64,000 nucleotides of DNA from JBAYNW01 sp041678605 (GCA_041678605.1 JBAYNW010000004.1:1-64000), one strand, 5' to 3'; positions 49,889-59,411 are shown, counted from the stretch's first letter. The notes: generated by a model not told the origin, from the sequence alone. Numbers and translations: made by a program.

Positions 49889-51646
49889 TTACTTCAAATC
49901 CCTATAAGAGCCTTTGAACATATTTTCATAGGTTGTGTGCAGCAACTCATGAGATTTATGTGAACCGGGTTCTTTTAAGAATTCGGCGTACAGCTTCTTA
50001 ATCTCAGGATTTAAGTGAGATTTTCTTATTGGAAGTTCTGAGTCTTCTTTGTACAAACCGGCCGCACGTTTTTGTTTAATTGTCGTGTCGTTGTAGCTAT
50101 ACGGTTGTCCTCCGCCGTTTACACAGCCGCCCGGACACGCCATAACTTCAAGCATCTGGAAGTTCGCCCTGCCCTCTTTGATTTCCTTGAGTGCCTTTTC
50201 CGCTTCTACTATGGTTGAAACAATTCTTACGGTGACTTTCGTACCCTTTAAATCGAGTTCCATGGTTTTGCTTCGGTTGGAAACCCCTCTCATTTGTTTT
50301 ATGTCGACGTCTTTGAGTTCTTCTCCCGTCACAAATTCGTAAGCCGTTCTGGCTGCCGCTTCGGCAACTCCGCCTGAAGCACCAAAAATTGTTCCCGCAC
50401 CCGAATAAGCTCCGAACGGGCTGTCCTGAGTTTCAGGTTTAAGATTTTTAAAATCAATTCCTGCTTCTTTAATCATTCTGCCGAGTTCTTGTGTTGTTAA
50501 GACATAGTCTGTATCTCGAACTCCGCCTTTTTTAAGTTGTTCTCTTCTGCCTTCAAATTTCTTTGCGGTGCAAGGCATTACCGAAACAACAACTGTGTTA
50601 TCGGTTGTATAACCCTCAAAATACTTAGGCAGCAGTTCTTTTAAAACTCTTGACATCATTGATTGAGGCGATTTACAAGTTGAAAGATTTTTAATAAATT
50701 CAGGATGTGACTGCTCAACGTAGTTTATCCACGCAGGGCAGCAAGATGTGAAGATAGGAAGGTTTTCACCTTTTGTAAGCCTTCCGATAAGTTCTGTAGC
50801 TTCTTCCATAATCGTCAAATCTGCCGCAAAGTTTGTGTCAAAAACCAAATCAAACCCGATTTGTCTTAAAGCTGCGGTAATCCTGCCTATAGAGTTTTCG
50901 CCGGGTTCAAGCCCGAACATTTCACCCAGAGCAACCCTTATTGAAGGAGCGATTTGAGCGACGACTTTCTTATCTCTGTTTGTAATTTCCCTCCAGACAT
51001 TATCAACATCAGAAACTATTGTCAGGGCACCTGTCGGGCAAACTGCCTGACATTGGCCACAGTAAATACAGTCTGTTTGGGAAAAATCACGTCCCGCCAT
51101 CGGTTGGACAACTGTCTTGGAACCTCTGTTTGCAAACCCTAAAACGGCGTGGCCTTGAAATTCCTTGCATGCTCTAACACAGGCACCGCAAAGGATACAT
51201 TTATTCGGGTCACGAATTATTGAAGGATTTGAATTATCAATCGGCAAAAATTCCGCCTTTGTTTTGGTTGGATATTTAATCTCTTTAATTCCGTATTCTT
51301 CGCAGTATTTTTGCAATTCACAAAAGCCTGATTTTGCACAAGTCGTACATTCCCTGTCGTGGTTTGCAAGAATCAACTCAAGAACAGTTTTTCTGATTCT
51401 TCTTGTTCTTTCGGTGTTTAAATGAATTTTTAAACCTGCTTCAGGCGGCATTGTGCAGGAAGATTGAATTCCTCTGCCGTCAATTTCAACAACGCACATC
51501 CTGCAAGCACCGAATTGTGTTAAATCGGGGCGGTAACAAAAAGTCGGAACGTTAAGTCCAGCTTTTCTTATTACTTCCAGAAGGTTTGGTTCATCCGTGA
51601 ACTCAACTTCTTTTCCGTCAATAAATAATGTTTTTTTATCTGTCAT
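49889..51646 (-). CDS. hydA: [FeFe] hydrogenase catalytic subunit (HydA, trimeric type)
   Basis: This is the catalytic subunit of an electron-bifurcating or NADH-linked [FeFe] hydrogenase. The N-terminal [2Fe-2S] domain has CRMCVVEIDGR. A His-Cys cluster region (HDRECTTCAKSGFC) and two [4Fe-4S] sites (CILCGACVRAC, CIYCGQCQAVCP) follow near residue 155-215. The H-cluster motifs are TSCCPAWINYVE (L1), MPCTAKKFEGRR (L2) and MACPGGCVNGGGQP (L3). The length is 585 residues, shorter than the Thermotoga HydA at its C-terminus. A hairpin (51692-51712) separates it from hydB. H-cluster maturases are not in the window. Confidence 0.95.
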   Translation of the reverse strand: MTDKKTLFIDGKEVEFTDEPNLLEVIRKAGLNVPTFCYRPDLTQFGACRMCVVEIDGRGIQSSCTMPPEAGLKIHLNTERTRRIRKTVLELILANHDRECTTCAKSGFCELQKYCEEYGIKEIKYPTKTKAEFLPIDNSNPSIIRDPNKCILCGACVRACKEFQGHAVLGFANRGSKTVVQPMAGRDFSQTDCIYCGQCQAVCPTGALTIVSDVDNVWREITNRDKKVVAQIAPSIRVALGEMFGLEPGENSIGRITAALRQIGFDLVFDTNFAADLTIMEEATELIGRLTKGENLPIFTSCCPAWINYVEQSHPEFIKNLSTCKSPQSMMSRVLKELLPKYFEGYTTDNTVVVSVMPCTAKKFEGRREQLKKGGVRDTDYVLTTQELGRMIKEAGIDFKNLKPETQDSPFGAYSGAGTIFGASGGVAEAAARTAYEFVTGEELKDVDIKQMRGVSNRSKTMELDLKGTKVTVRIVSTIVEAEKALKEIKEGRANFQMLEVMACPGGCVNGGGQPYSYNDTTIKQKRAAGLYKEDSELPIRKSHLNPEIKKLYAEFLKEPGSHKSHELLHTTYENMFKGSYRDLK

Positions 51647-51691
51647 TTGTTTCTCCTTTTATATAGATTATATAGGCTATCTCGACGCATT

Positions 51692-51712
51692 ACCCCTCCC
51701 TTGCGGAGGGGT
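51692..51712. repeat. Hairpin between hydB and hydA
   Basis: ACCCCTCC and GGAGGGGT pair around CTTGC in the 73-base gap between hydB and hydA, before the hydA ribosome-binding site AAAGGAG. It could adjust the hydA to hydB transcript ratio or be another small repeat. Confidence 0.55.
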
Positions 51713-51719
51713 GTGGATG

Positions 51720-53567
51720 TTATTCTTTAACTATTGCTTTAAACGGACATGCACTCAAGCAAGCCTCACACTTAATACATTTTGACTGGTCAATAACGTG
51801 AGGAAGCTTAACCGTTCCCGAGATTGCACCGACCGGACAAGTTTTCGTACATTTTGTACATCCCTTGCACAAGTCTTCTTTAATCTTAATTGTTTTCATT
51901 GCCGTACAAACACCCGCAGGGCATTTTTTATCCCTAATGTGGGCAATGTATTCATCTCTGAAATATTTTAAAGTCGAAAGTATAGGGTTTGGAGCGGTTT
52001 TGCCAAGTCCGCACAAAGACCCGTCTTTTACGGCAATTGCAAGTTCTTCAATCCTGTCCAAATCTTCCATTTCGCCTTCGCCTGCGACAATTCTTTCAAG
52101 GATTTTAAGCATTTGCTTGGTTCCTTCACGGCATGGAACGCATTTTCCGCAGGATTCATTTTGGATAAAATTCATGAAAAATCTTGCGATTTCAACCATA
52201 CAGGTATTTTCATTCATAACAACAAGTCCGCCTGAGCCAACCATTGCTCCGGCTTTTATAAGGTTATCGTAGTCCAACGGCATATCAAGATGTTCTTCGG
52301 TTAAGCATCCGCCTGACGGTCCGCCTATTTGAACGGCCTTGAATTTCTTGCCTCCTCTGAGGCCTCCGCCGATGTCAAAAACGATTTCTCTCAAAGTCAT
52401 TCCCATCGGAACTTCAATCAGGCCGGTATTGTTAACTTCGCCTGTAAGTGCGAATGTTTTTGTACCTTTGGAATTTTCTGTTCCGAAAGAGCTGAACCAT
52501 TTTGCTCCGTTAAGCATAACGCCTGGCACATTTGCGAACGTTTCAACGTTGTTAATAAGTGTCGGACGTCCAAAAAGTCCCTTATTCGCAGGGAATGGAG
52601 GCTTCGGCTTAGGCATACCCCTCTCGCCCTCTATTGAAGCTATAAGAGCGGTTTCTTCTCCGCAAACAAACGCTCCCGCACCTTCTTTAATATGCAAATC
52701 GAAACTAAAATCAGTTCCCATAATGTTTTTACCTAAAAATCCGGCTTTTTCAGCGTCGGCGATAGCTTTTCTTAATCGCTTTACGGACAGCGGGTATTCG
52801 GCTCTTACGTAGATGTAGCCTTCGTCCGAACCAATTGCAAATGCGGCAATTGCCATCCCTTCAAGAAGTCTGTGAGGGTCGCCTTCCATAAGGCTTCCGT
52901 CCATAAATGCACCCGGGTCGCCTTCGTCGCCATTGCAAATAACATAGCTTTTTCCGCCTTTGTTTGCAGCGGTAAAACGCCATTTGCGGCCTGTCGGGAA
53001 CCCGCCGCCGCCACGGCCTCTAAGTCCTGAATCTTCTACTTCTTTTATGACTGCGTCAGGATTATTTTCCTTAAGCACTTTCGCCAATGCTTCGTATCCT
53101 CTTGCCGAAACGGATTCTTCAAGAGATTCCGCACTGATATGTCCGCAATTTGAAAGAACATTTCTTGTTTGTTTTGCGTAAAAATTTATATCTTCTGTTC
53201 TTTTCTTGGCTTCATTTGTTTTCGGCTCAATATACAAAAGTCTTTCTACCGTTTTGTTATTTTTAATGTGGCTTTCGTAGATTTCTTCCACATCTTCTTC
53301 TTTAACCCGAACGTAAGTAATATTTTGGTCGGAAAGATGTATCATTACACCCTGCTCGCAAAATCCCTGACAGCCTGTCGGGACTATAGTCATTTTGTCC
53401 TGTCCGGTGAGGGTCGAAACGGTTGCTCCCAATTTTTCAAATTTTTTAATTATGTCCAAAGCCCCGTTAGCAACGCAGCCGGTACCTGCACAGACTAAAA
53501 CTCTCAATCCCTGCTTTTTAACATTTTCTTGGGCTTTTTCCTGTTCTTTTTTTATGTCAATATTCAT
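51720..53567 (-). CDS. hydB: Hydrogenase NADH-binding subunit (HydB, NuoF-like)
   Basis: This 615-residue subunit carries FMN and NAD(H). It starts with a thioredoxin-like [2Fe-2S] domain (VCAGTGCVANGA, CQGFCEQG). The NuoF core follows, with GLRGRGGGGFPTGRKW near 177, VCNGDEGDPGAFMD near 212-225, and GAGAFVCGEETALIASIEG near 305. The [4Fe-4S] site is ESCGKCVPCREGT near 475. It ends with a 2[4Fe-4S] ferredoxin (CKGCTKCTKTCPVGA and CIKCEACLSACP). It overlaps hydC by four bases. Confidence 0.95.
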   Translation of the reverse strand: MNIDIKKEQEKAQENVKKQGLRVLVCAGTGCVANGALDIIKKFEKLGATVSTLTGQDKMTIVPTGCQGFCEQGVMIHLSDQNITYVRVKEEDVEEIYESHIKNNKTVERLLYIEPKTNEAKKRTEDINFYAKQTRNVLSNCGHISAESLEESVSARGYEALAKVLKENNPDAVIKEVEDSGLRGRGGGGFPTGRKWRFTAANKGGKSYVICNGDEGDPGAFMDGSLMEGDPHRLLEGMAIAAFAIGSDEGYIYVRAEYPLSVKRLRKAIADAEKAGFLGKNIMGTDFSFDLHIKEGAGAFVCGEETALIASIEGERGMPKPKPPFPANKGLFGRPTLINNVETFANVPGVMLNGAKWFSSFGTENSKGTKTFALTGEVNNTGLIEVPMGMTLREIVFDIGGGLRGGKKFKAVQIGGPSGGCLTEEHLDMPLDYDNLIKAGAMVGSGGLVVMNENTCMVEIARFFMNFIQNESCGKCVPCREGTKQMLKILERIVAGEGEMEDLDRIEELAIAVKDGSLCGLGKTAPNPILSTLKYFRDEYIAHIRDKKCPAGVCTAMKTIKIKEDLCKGCTKCTKTCPVGAISGTVKLPHVIDQSKCIKCEACLSACPFKAIVKE

Positions 53568-54070
53568 TTTTTGTCTACCCCTTCTCTTTGCAAAATGGTG
53601 TCTAATACTATTTTTACCGCATCAGAAGTCATTTTAGGATGAACTTTCCCGTTTATGACAACAACCGGTGAAAGTCCGCAGGCTCCGAGGCAGCTAACTA
53701 TTTCCAGCGAAAATAAGCCATCTTCGGTTGTTAATTGGCCGGGTTTGATATTTAACTTTGCTCTGACAGTATTCAAAATCGGCATTGAACCGCGAACGTG
53801 GCATGCTGTTCCGTCACAAACTTTAACTTCATATTTTCCCTTTGGCTCCAATGAAAACTGTTTATAAAAAGTCGCCACACCATAAACCGTTGCAGGCGAC
53901 AACCCCTCTATTTTCGTACCTATGTAAATCATCGCATCTTCAGGCAAATACCTGAAAACTTCTTGAACTTTTTGCAAAATTGCAATCAAGTTAGACTTTT
54001 TAGCACCATAAGATTGTATAATCTCTTCGACTTTTGCGAAGTCAGTTTTAGCCGTGCTTTGAGCAACCAT
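53564..54070 (-). CDS. hydC: Hydrogenase [2Fe-2S] subunit (HydC, NuoE-like)
   Basis: This is a 168-residue thioredoxin-fold [2Fe-2S] protein of the NuoE type. The N-terminal helical bundle contains LIAILQKVQEVFRYLPEDA. Cluster ligands lie in VCDGTACHVRGS near residue 85-96 and SCLGACGLSP near 126-135. It is the first gene of hydC-hydB-hydA, with AAAGGAG upstream. With HydB and HydA it should couple NADH and reduced ferredoxin to H2 formation, typical of fermenters. Confidence 0.93.
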   Translation of the reverse strand: MVAQSTAKTDFAKVEEIIQSYGAKKSNLIAILQKVQEVFRYLPEDAMIYIGTKIEGLSPATVYGVATFYKQFSLEPKGKYEVKVCDGTACHVRGSMPILNTVRAKLNIKPGQLTTEDGLFSLEIVSCLGACGLSPVVVINGKVHPKMTSDAVKIVLDTILQREGVDKK

Positions 54071-54220
54071 CTTTATCTCCTTTTCACCTCACATTACTTA
54101 ACCGTGATTTTTATCACAATTAAATTATCGCACAAACATTGATAAAATCAAGCGATTTATTAAAAAATACTCAAAATAAACGGAGGTGTTAGGAGAAAAA
54201 TCTCAAAGATGTGAGAATTT

Positions 54221-54664
54221 TTACTTCACGGGTTTATTTTTTAAATCTGCTACTGCCTTAAATATAACCCTTGACAATGGTTCCTTATCTTTTGAAAAAT
54301 CAACGGGAATCTCCGTTTTTAACGTTACATCGTCAAGGTAAAAAGGAAACTGAGAAGAATTTCCAAAATTAACATCAAAAACATTCGGGAAAGCCTGCTC
54401 GACAACTTTCATCTCTTTCCTTTGGACTTCCATGGCCAGCTTGTCGGAGCCTTCCTCAATAGACAGAAATTTCACCTTTAAGTCGTTTTTCTTTGCATAA
54501 TTTGCAATGGTGGACTTTATTCTGTCAATGTAATTAAAAAGTTTGCCGTCCAACTCATTTGAAATTTTTACATATTTATCCGAATTAATAGGCTTTTGGG
54601 GAACACTTGCGTGCCACAATGCTTTGATAAGATTTGTCTTTGTTACTCCAATAGGCTGAATCAT
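54221..54664 (-). CDS. Hypothetical protein
   Basis: This is a 147-residue soluble protein with no recognised domain. It begins MIQPIGVTKTNLIKALWHAS and has mixed alpha/beta character, with a Lys-rich helix near 45-65. It ends LSRVIFKAVADLKNKPVK. AAAGGAG precedes the ATG. It stands between the hydrogenase operon and rdgB on the same strand, with gaps of 150 and 61 bases, and there is no sign that it belongs to either. The function is unknown. Confidence 0.65.
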   Translation of the reverse strand: MIQPIGVTKTNLIKALWHASVPQKPINSDKYVKISNELDGKLFNYIDRIKSTIANYAKKNDLKVKFLSIEEGSDKLAMEVQRKEMKVVEQAFPNVFDVNFGNSSQFPFYLDDVTLKTEIPVDFSKDKEPLSRVIFKAVADLKNKPVK

Positions 54665-54725
54665 AATTTAACTCCTTTGCTTGAGATTTGTGCAGTAAAA
54701 CATACATGTAAATAAATTAAACAAC

Positions 54726-55313
54726 CTAAAAAATATTTTTGCCAAAAATCAGATAATTTGTAACCTTTCTTAATATTTTGGCACGATGAGAAATTTTGTT
54801 TTTCTCCGCTTCCGGCAGTTCCGCCATTGTCAAATTCCCGCCATTGACAACAAAAATCGGGTCATAACCGAATCCGTTTTTGCCTTTTGGTTCGTGTCCG
54901 ATTTTGCCGAAACATTCACCTTTGCCTGAAAACAAAATCTCGCCGTTTTTACCCAAAAGTACCATTGCACAAACGAATTTGGCTCCTCTTTTTTCTTCGG
55001 GAACATTTTTTAATTCGTCTAAAAGTTTTTCTATCCTTGCTTTCGGAGTATCTGCGTACCTGCAGGAATAAATTCCCGGTCCGCCGTTGAGTGCATCGAC
55101 GCAAAGTCCAGAATCATCAGCCAGCGTGGGCATATTAGTCAATTTATTAGCCTCTTTGGCTTTTAAAAGGGCGTTTTCTTCAAAAGTTTTGCCATCCTCA
55201 ACAGGGTCAAAACCCTTCGGAGGCAGAACAAACTCAACGCCTAAATCCTTCGTGATGGCGTTAATCTCTTCTACCTTATGCTGATTTGATGTGGCAAGAA
55301 CTATTTTGTGCAT
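54726..55313 (-). CDS. rdgB: XTP/dITP pyrophosphatase (RdgB/HAM1)
   Basis: The enzyme removes non-canonical purine nucleotides such as dITP and XTP. The 195-residue protein has IVLATSNQHKVEEINAI at the start, the TFEENALLKAKEAN and LADDSGLCVDALNGGPGIYS motifs near residue 48-85, and GYDPIFV near 148 with SHRAKILRK at the end. It is the last gene of uppS-two small membrane genes-rdgB, and its start overlaps the 45-residue gene by 13 bases. Confidence 0.94.
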   Translation of the reverse strand: MHKIVLATSNQHKVEEINAITKDLGVEFVLPPKGFDPVEDGKTFEENALLKAKEANKLTNMPTLADDSGLCVDALNGGPGIYSCRYADTPKARIEKLLDELKNVPEEKRGAKFVCAMVLLGKNGEILFSGKGECFGKIGHEPKGKNGFGYDPIFVVNGGNLTMAELPEAEKNKISHRAKILRKVTNYLIFGKNIF

Positions 55314-55438
55314 TCTTTCGGCTTTTTATTTTTTTGTCCACAATTAAGAGCATTAGATAATGTGAAAGCTCCCCAAATAAATATAGCACTGACTAAAATA
55401 ATTGAAATTATATTCAATAGATTATAAATTTTTTCCAT
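55301..55438 (-). CDS. Small 45-residue membrane protein overlapping rdgB
   Basis: This 46-codon frame starts MEKIYNLLNIISIILVSA with a hydrophobic helix through about residue 30. It continues LSNALNCG and a Lys-rich tail, NKKPKECTK. AAGGATTAAT precedes the ATG, which lies one base after the stop of the preceding gene. It overlaps the rdgB start by 13 bases, so the tightly packed order argues for a real gene. The function is unknown. Confidence 0.6.
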   Translation of the reverse strand: MEKIYNLLNIISIILVSAIFIWGAFTLSNALNCGQKNKKPKECTK

Positions 55439-55439
55439 A

Positions 55440-55673
55440 TTAATCCTTTCCATCCCCCAAAATTTTAGATATAGTTTCTATCGTATTTCTCAAATTAAAA
55501 ATAAAAGTTACGAGGTAAAATCCTCCAATAATTATTAAAACATATTTAAGCAGAGAATTTGGAAGAAAAAACAAGCTGGCCAACCCGCCTGATAAAATCA
55601 ATACGACATTAGTTAAGTTCGTTCTTAATGCAATTAAATTTGTAACTTTTAACTTTAGAATTTCTTTATCCAT
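55440..55673 (-). CDS. Small two-helix membrane protein
   Basis: This is a 77-residue protein with two membrane helices (about 20-38 and 42-60) between charged ends: MDKEILKLKVTNLIALRTN at the front and TIETISKILGDGKD behind. I recognise no family. It sits between uppS and the 45-residue gene in one compact minus-strand cluster. It has no clear Shine-Dalgarno. It may be an envelope accessory protein linked to undecaprenyl metabolism, which is only inference from position. Confidence 0.6.
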   Translation of the reverse strand: MDKEILKLKVTNLIALRTNLTNVVLILSGGLASLFFLPNSLLKYVLIIIGGFYLVTFIFNLRNTIETISKILGDGKD

Positions 55674-55730
55674 GGTAATATGATACTACGCTGCAAAAGT
55701 TTGAGCAAGTTATTTACAATATTTAACTTT

Positions 55731-56468
55731 TTATTCCCCAAAGCGTCTCTGGCGGTTTTTAAATTCCAAAATCGCTTCTGACAGTGACTTTTCGTCAAAA
55801 TCCGGCCAATATTTTTCGACCACCAAAAATTCTGAGTACGCAACCTGCCAGAGCAGATAATTTGAAATTCTCATCTCACCGCCTGTTCTGATTAACAAAT
55901 CGGGATCAGGAATACTTTTTGTATAAAGCTCAGAGGAAATTATTTCTTCCGATATTTCACTCAACGATATTTCATTAGCTAAAACTTTTTTTGAAATCTT
56001 TTTAACGGCGTTGACTATCTCGTCTCTGGAGCCGTAATTAAAGGCTATTTGAAGATTTACACCATTATTGTCTTTGGTCTTTTCCATGGCGTTTGTAAGA
56101 ATTTTTCGCAATTTGGAATTTAATTTGGACAAATCCCCTATAAATTTAATTACAACCTGATTTTCGTGTAACTCTTTCAGCTCGTTTTTAATCGTATGAG
56201 CCAAAAGTTCCATCAGAAAATTAACCTCTTCGGGTTTTCGATTCCAGTTTTCGGTCGAAAAAGCGTATACGGTCAAGTATTTGACCCCAAAATTGTGGCA
56301 AGATTTAACCGCTGTTTTAAGAGCATCAACGCCTTTTTTATGTCCGATTGCCGATGGCAAATTGTTTTCCTTTGCCCAGCGGCGATTTCCGTCCATAATT
56401 ATTGCGACGTGCTGCAATTTTGTTTTTTTAACTATGTCAGCCGTTTTTTCTTTTTCCGCAGTTATCAT
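55731..56468 (-). CDS. uppS: Undecaprenyl diphosphate synthase
   Basis: UppS makes the C55 lipid carrier for peptidoglycan and surface glycans from IPP and farnesyl diphosphate. The 245-residue protein has HVAIIMDGNRRWAKENN near residue 20-36 (catalytic Asp), YLTVYAFSTENWNRKPEEV near 65-83, and PDLLIRTGGEMRISNYLLWQ near 190-209. VAYSEFLVVEKYWPDF follows. ATG 56468 is preferred to TTG 56474; neither has a strong ribosome-binding site. It heads the compact cluster ending in rdgB. Confidence 0.94.
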   Translation of the reverse strand: MITAEKEKTADIVKKTKLQHVAIIMDGNRRWAKENNLPSAIGHKKGVDALKTAVKSCHNFGVKYLTVYAFSTENWNRKPEEVNFLMELLAHTIKNELKELHENQVVIKFIGDLSKLNSKLRKILTNAMEKTKDNNGVNLQIAFNYGSRDEIVNAVKKISKKVLANEISLSEISEEIISSELYTKSIPDPDLLIRTGGEMRISNYLLWQVAYSEFLVVEKYWPDFDEKSLSEAILEFKNRQRRFGE

Positions 56469-56547
56469 CTTCAATATTTCACTCTACCTAACAGTAAGAT
56501 TATAAGCTAAAAAGAAAATATGTAAAATATACAATTACGCTCGTGGA

Positions 56548-56895
56548 TTATAGGTTAATATAGAGAGAATTACTATTCTTTTTAGTCGGGTGTTCTGCAT
56601 AAGTTATAAAGTGATCTGAAACAGACATAAATTTCTTTCCGGCTTTTTTCGGCCATGTCCAACCTTTCCCCACTATACGTTCTATCAACGTAATGAAGTC
56701 CCTTGATTCCTCTTCGTTAATTGTATTTTCCAATCTTGTGTTCATTGAATTAAAGGAATTAACAACCCTTCGTATCAATGCATCATCATTGGGACTAGTT
56801 GTAAATTTTCGCACTACTTTTTTTCCCATGAGGTTTGTCGTGGAAGAGGTGATTGAACCCCCAAACGATTGCCCTACGTTCATTTTAGATTGCAT
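56548..56895 (-). CDS. Hypothetical protein
   Basis: This is a 115-residue protein with no recognised domain. The N-terminus MQSKMNVGQSFGGSITSSTT is Ser/Gly-rich, followed by a basic middle. A Lys/Gly region (GKGWTWPKKAGKKFMSVSDH) lies near 75-95, and the protein ends SLYINL. AGGAG precedes the ATG. It lies alone, upstream of and divergent from the padR-DUF512 pair. The function is unknown. Confidence 0.6.
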   Translation of the reverse strand: MQSKMNVGQSFGGSITSSTTNLMGKKVVRKFTTSPNDDALIRRVVNSFNSMNTRLENTINEEESRDFITLIERIVGKGWTWPKKAGKKFMSVSDHFITYAEHPTKKNSNSLYINL

Positions 56896-57004
56896 AAACT
56901 TTTCTCCTATTTTTTCTATTCGGATATTTAAACTCCTGTGAAAAAAAAGTTGCTAGTTTATTTACAAAAATTAACGTTTAATTTTTTTATGCTATTATAA
57001 TCTA

Positions 57005-57520
57005 ATGATAGAATTGTTGATTTTATACGTTTTGTCTGAAAAAGAATTGACTATGTATGCGGTATTAAAGCATATTTTAGACAATTTTGCCGCGTTTACC
57101 CAACCTAGCTTCGGGGCTGTAAAACCTGCCTTGACCCGACTTGAAAATGATGGATTTATTCGCTCCAGAAAAGCAATGTCTGATGGCGGCAAGCTTTCCG
57201 GATTTTATTCAGTTACTCAAGAGGGCAGGGAAGAGTTAAAAAAACTTATTCTGAAAAAAGTTTCCGATAATCCTTTGCAATTTCATTCAACCGCCGGAAT
57301 TAAGCTTTGTTGTGCATCCTATTTGGCTCAGGATGAAAGAAAAGAACTGTTTTTTCAGCTTAAATCGAAGGCTCAGGAACATAAATCCAGTGCCGAAAAT
57401 ACTTTGAACAACCAAAAATCGCTTACTTTTTATCAGCGGATTGTATTAGACAACTCAATGGTTGAATACAAAAATCTGATAACTCTTATTGAAAATCTGG
57501 AAAAAGAAAATTTAAAATGA
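57005..57520 (+). CDS. PadR-family transcriptional regulator
   Basis: This is a 171-residue winged-helix regulator. IELLILYVLSEKELTMYAVL and GAVKPALTRLENDGFIRSRK near residue 36-56 are the PadR DNA-binding part. DGGKLSGFYSVTQEGREELKK is the wing and linker, and a C-terminal helical dimer domain follows. TATAAT lies three bases before the ATG with no ribosome-binding site. It overlaps the DUF512 gene by four bases, so it probably regulates that operon. Confidence 0.85.
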   Translation: MIELLILYVLSEKELTMYAVLKHILDNFAAFTQPSFGAVKPALTRLENDGFIRSRKAMSDGGKLSGFYSVTQEGREELKKLILKKVSDNPLQFHSTAGIKLCCASYLAQDERKELFFQLKSKAQEHKSSAENTLNNQKSLTFYQRIVLDNSMVEYKNLITLIENLEKENLK

Positions 57521-58860
57521 GTGCCATAGTCAATGAAACAAAAACAAATTCAATAGCCGAAAAGTTGGAAATTCAATCCGGAGATGAAATCCTTTCGATT
57601 GACGAACAAAAAATGGCCGATTTAATCGATTACAATTTTCTATGCAAAAGCGAGTTTTTAACAATCAAAATAAAAAAGCAAAACGGTGAAATCGAAGAAA
57701 TTGAGATTGAAAAAGATTTTGATGAAGATTTGGGCATAATTTTTGAGAGTGCTGTTTTTGACAAAATTAAACCCTGTCTGAATAAATGCATTTTTTGCTT
57801 TGTTGATCAGCAACCCAAAGGGCTCAGGAAAACTCTTTACATAAAAGACGACGATTACAGACTTTCTTACCTTCAAGGAACTTACGTGACACTCACAAAC
57901 CTCACGAAAGCAGACAAAGAACGTATTGAGAAGCTCGGGTTGGGGCCATTTTATATTTCTGTGCATACAACAAATCCCGACTTGCGTGTAAAAATGCTTA
58001 AAAATCCCAATGCAGCAAAAATTATGGAGCATTTAAAATGGCTTGAAAAAAACCACATTCCTGTACACTTACAAATCGTGCTTTGCCCTAAATACAACGA
58101 TGATGAAGAGCTTCGCAGAACTTTAAACGACTTTAAAAAACTTAAAAATATTCTTTCAATTGCGATTGTACCCGTCGGGATTACAAAGTTTAGGGAAGGA
58201 AGTGAGCTGTTTCCGGTGACAAAAAAGATTGCACAAGAAACAATAAAAATTGTCGATGAATTTAACAAATCAATTAAAAAAAACATAGCTTGCTGTTCGG
58301 ATGAATTTTGGGGTAAATGCGGTTTAGATGTTCCGGCAAAAGAATATTACGGTAATTTTTCGCAGCTTGAAGACGGAGTGGGTGCCATAAGGCTCTTGCT
58401 GGATGATTTAAACAAAGAAAAGAAAAGATTGCCGAAGAGCCTCAGCGTACCCGCAAAAATACTTTTTGCGACTTCAAAACTGGCAAAACCGGCGATTGAC
58501 GAAATCTCAAAGGAATTAAACAAGATTAACAACCTTAAAGTTGAGGTTGTTGCGGTTAAATCGGCCTACTGGGGGGAAAACATTTCAGTTGCGGGACTTA
58601 TTACGTCGGGAGACTTGATAAAGGCGATTAAAGAGGCAAAGATGCAAAATCGCAATCCCCTTGTCATGAAAGACTCACCGTTCACTGTTATCATCCCTTC
58701 CGTAATGCTTCGCCCGTTTACGCAGGATTTTTTGGACGGCAAAACCCTCGACTATGTCAAAGAAAAAACAGGGTCAGATTTTTTTGTAATTAAAGATTGC
58801 TATTCCACAAAAGAAATTGTCGATTTTATTGACCCTAGAAGTTTTTTTGCGGGAAAATAA
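57517..58860 (+). CDS. DUF512/PDZ iron-sulfur protein
   Basis: This 447-residue protein belongs to the DUF512 family (radical-SAM-like with a PDZ-like start) conserved in Firmicutes and cyanobacteria. The PDZ-like region (IQSGDEILSIDEQKMADLID) is at residues 18-40, then the cysteine motif CLNKCIFCFVDQQPKGLRKT near residue 88-107, typical of a [4Fe-4S] site. YLQGTYVTLTNL and FYISVHTTNPDLRVKML follow. Its function is not established. The stop region overlaps the convergent TPR-like gene by 61 bases. Confidence 0.9.
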   Translation: MSAIVNETKTNSIAEKLEIQSGDEILSIDEQKMADLIDYNFLCKSEFLTIKIKKQNGEIEEIEIEKDFDEDLGIIFESAVFDKIKPCLNKCIFCFVDQQPKGLRKTLYIKDDDYRLSYLQGTYVTLTNLTKADKERIEKLGLGPFYISVHTTNPDLRVKMLKNPNAAKIMEHLKWLEKNHIPVHLQIVLCPKYNDDEELRRTLNDFKKLKNILSIAIVPVGITKFREGSELFPVTKKIAQETIKIVDEFNKSIKKNIACCSDEFWGKCGLDVPAKEYYGNFSQLEDGVGAIRLLLDDLNKEKKRLPKSLSVPAKILFATSKLAKPAIDEISKELNKINNLKVEVVAVKSAYWGENISVAGLITSGDLIKAIKEAKMQNRNPLVMKDSPFTVIIPSVMLRPFTQDFLDGKTLDYVKEKTGSDFFVIKDCYSTKEIVDFIDPRSFFAGK

Positions 58861-59411
58861 TTCGGCAAAATGTTTAAGCAATTATTTATCGCTTCTTTTG
58901 CCAGAGTTTCATCACCTTTTTTGATATAACACGAAGCAAGCATAAAGTGCATCTCCGGGTCGTAATAAAATTTTTCTTTTGCCTTCATTAAATAATTCAG
59001 TGCTATTTCAGTGAAGTTATTATACAGCATCACTCTTGCTATGAATTTGTAACTTTCGGGGTTTACCGAATAAAACAGGTCGGCACAGTTAATTATATTT
59101 TCCACAAATTGAACTTGTCCGGACTGGATTAGCAAATTCAAATCAATTTCCAAAAAGTTTCTGATTTGGAAGTAAGAAGGAATAACCGAAATGTAACCCT
59201 TAATAAACGGAATCAGCTTTTTACCCCAGTTGGCACGAAAATCTTGCTTTGCAATTTTGCAAAATGCTGCGTTAGCACCTTCCAAATCTCCTAAAAGCAA
59301 ACGGCAATAGCCGTATTCCAATATAAGGTTATTCTGTTCAAAAAAATCCCCAACAGAATAATCCCCCAATAAAACCTTATTTTTAGCGTCTTGATATGAC
59401 TCTGCATTCAT
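58800..59411 (-). CDS. TPR-like protein
   Basis: This 203-residue protein is made of paired helices that look like degenerate tetratricopeptide repeats: LILEYGYCRLLLGDLEGANA near 30, YNNFTEIALNYLMKAKEKFY near 129, and MLASCYIKKGDETLAKEAIN near 157 are the clearest. There is no signal peptide. It follows the TPR lipoprotein-like gene at 59429 by 17 bases on the same strand, so the two are likely one unit. Its 3' end overlaps the end of the DUF512 gene. Confidence 0.7.
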   Translation of the reverse strand: MNAESYQDAKNKVLLGDYSVGDFFEQNNLILEYGYCRLLLGDLEGANAAFCKIAKQDFRANWGKKLIPFIKGYISVIPSYFQIRNFLEIDLNLLIQSGQVQFVENIINCADLFYSVNPESYKFIARVMLYNNFTEIALNYLMKAKEKFYYDPEMHFMLASCYIKKGDETLAKEAINNCLNILPNYFPAKKLLGSIKSTISFVE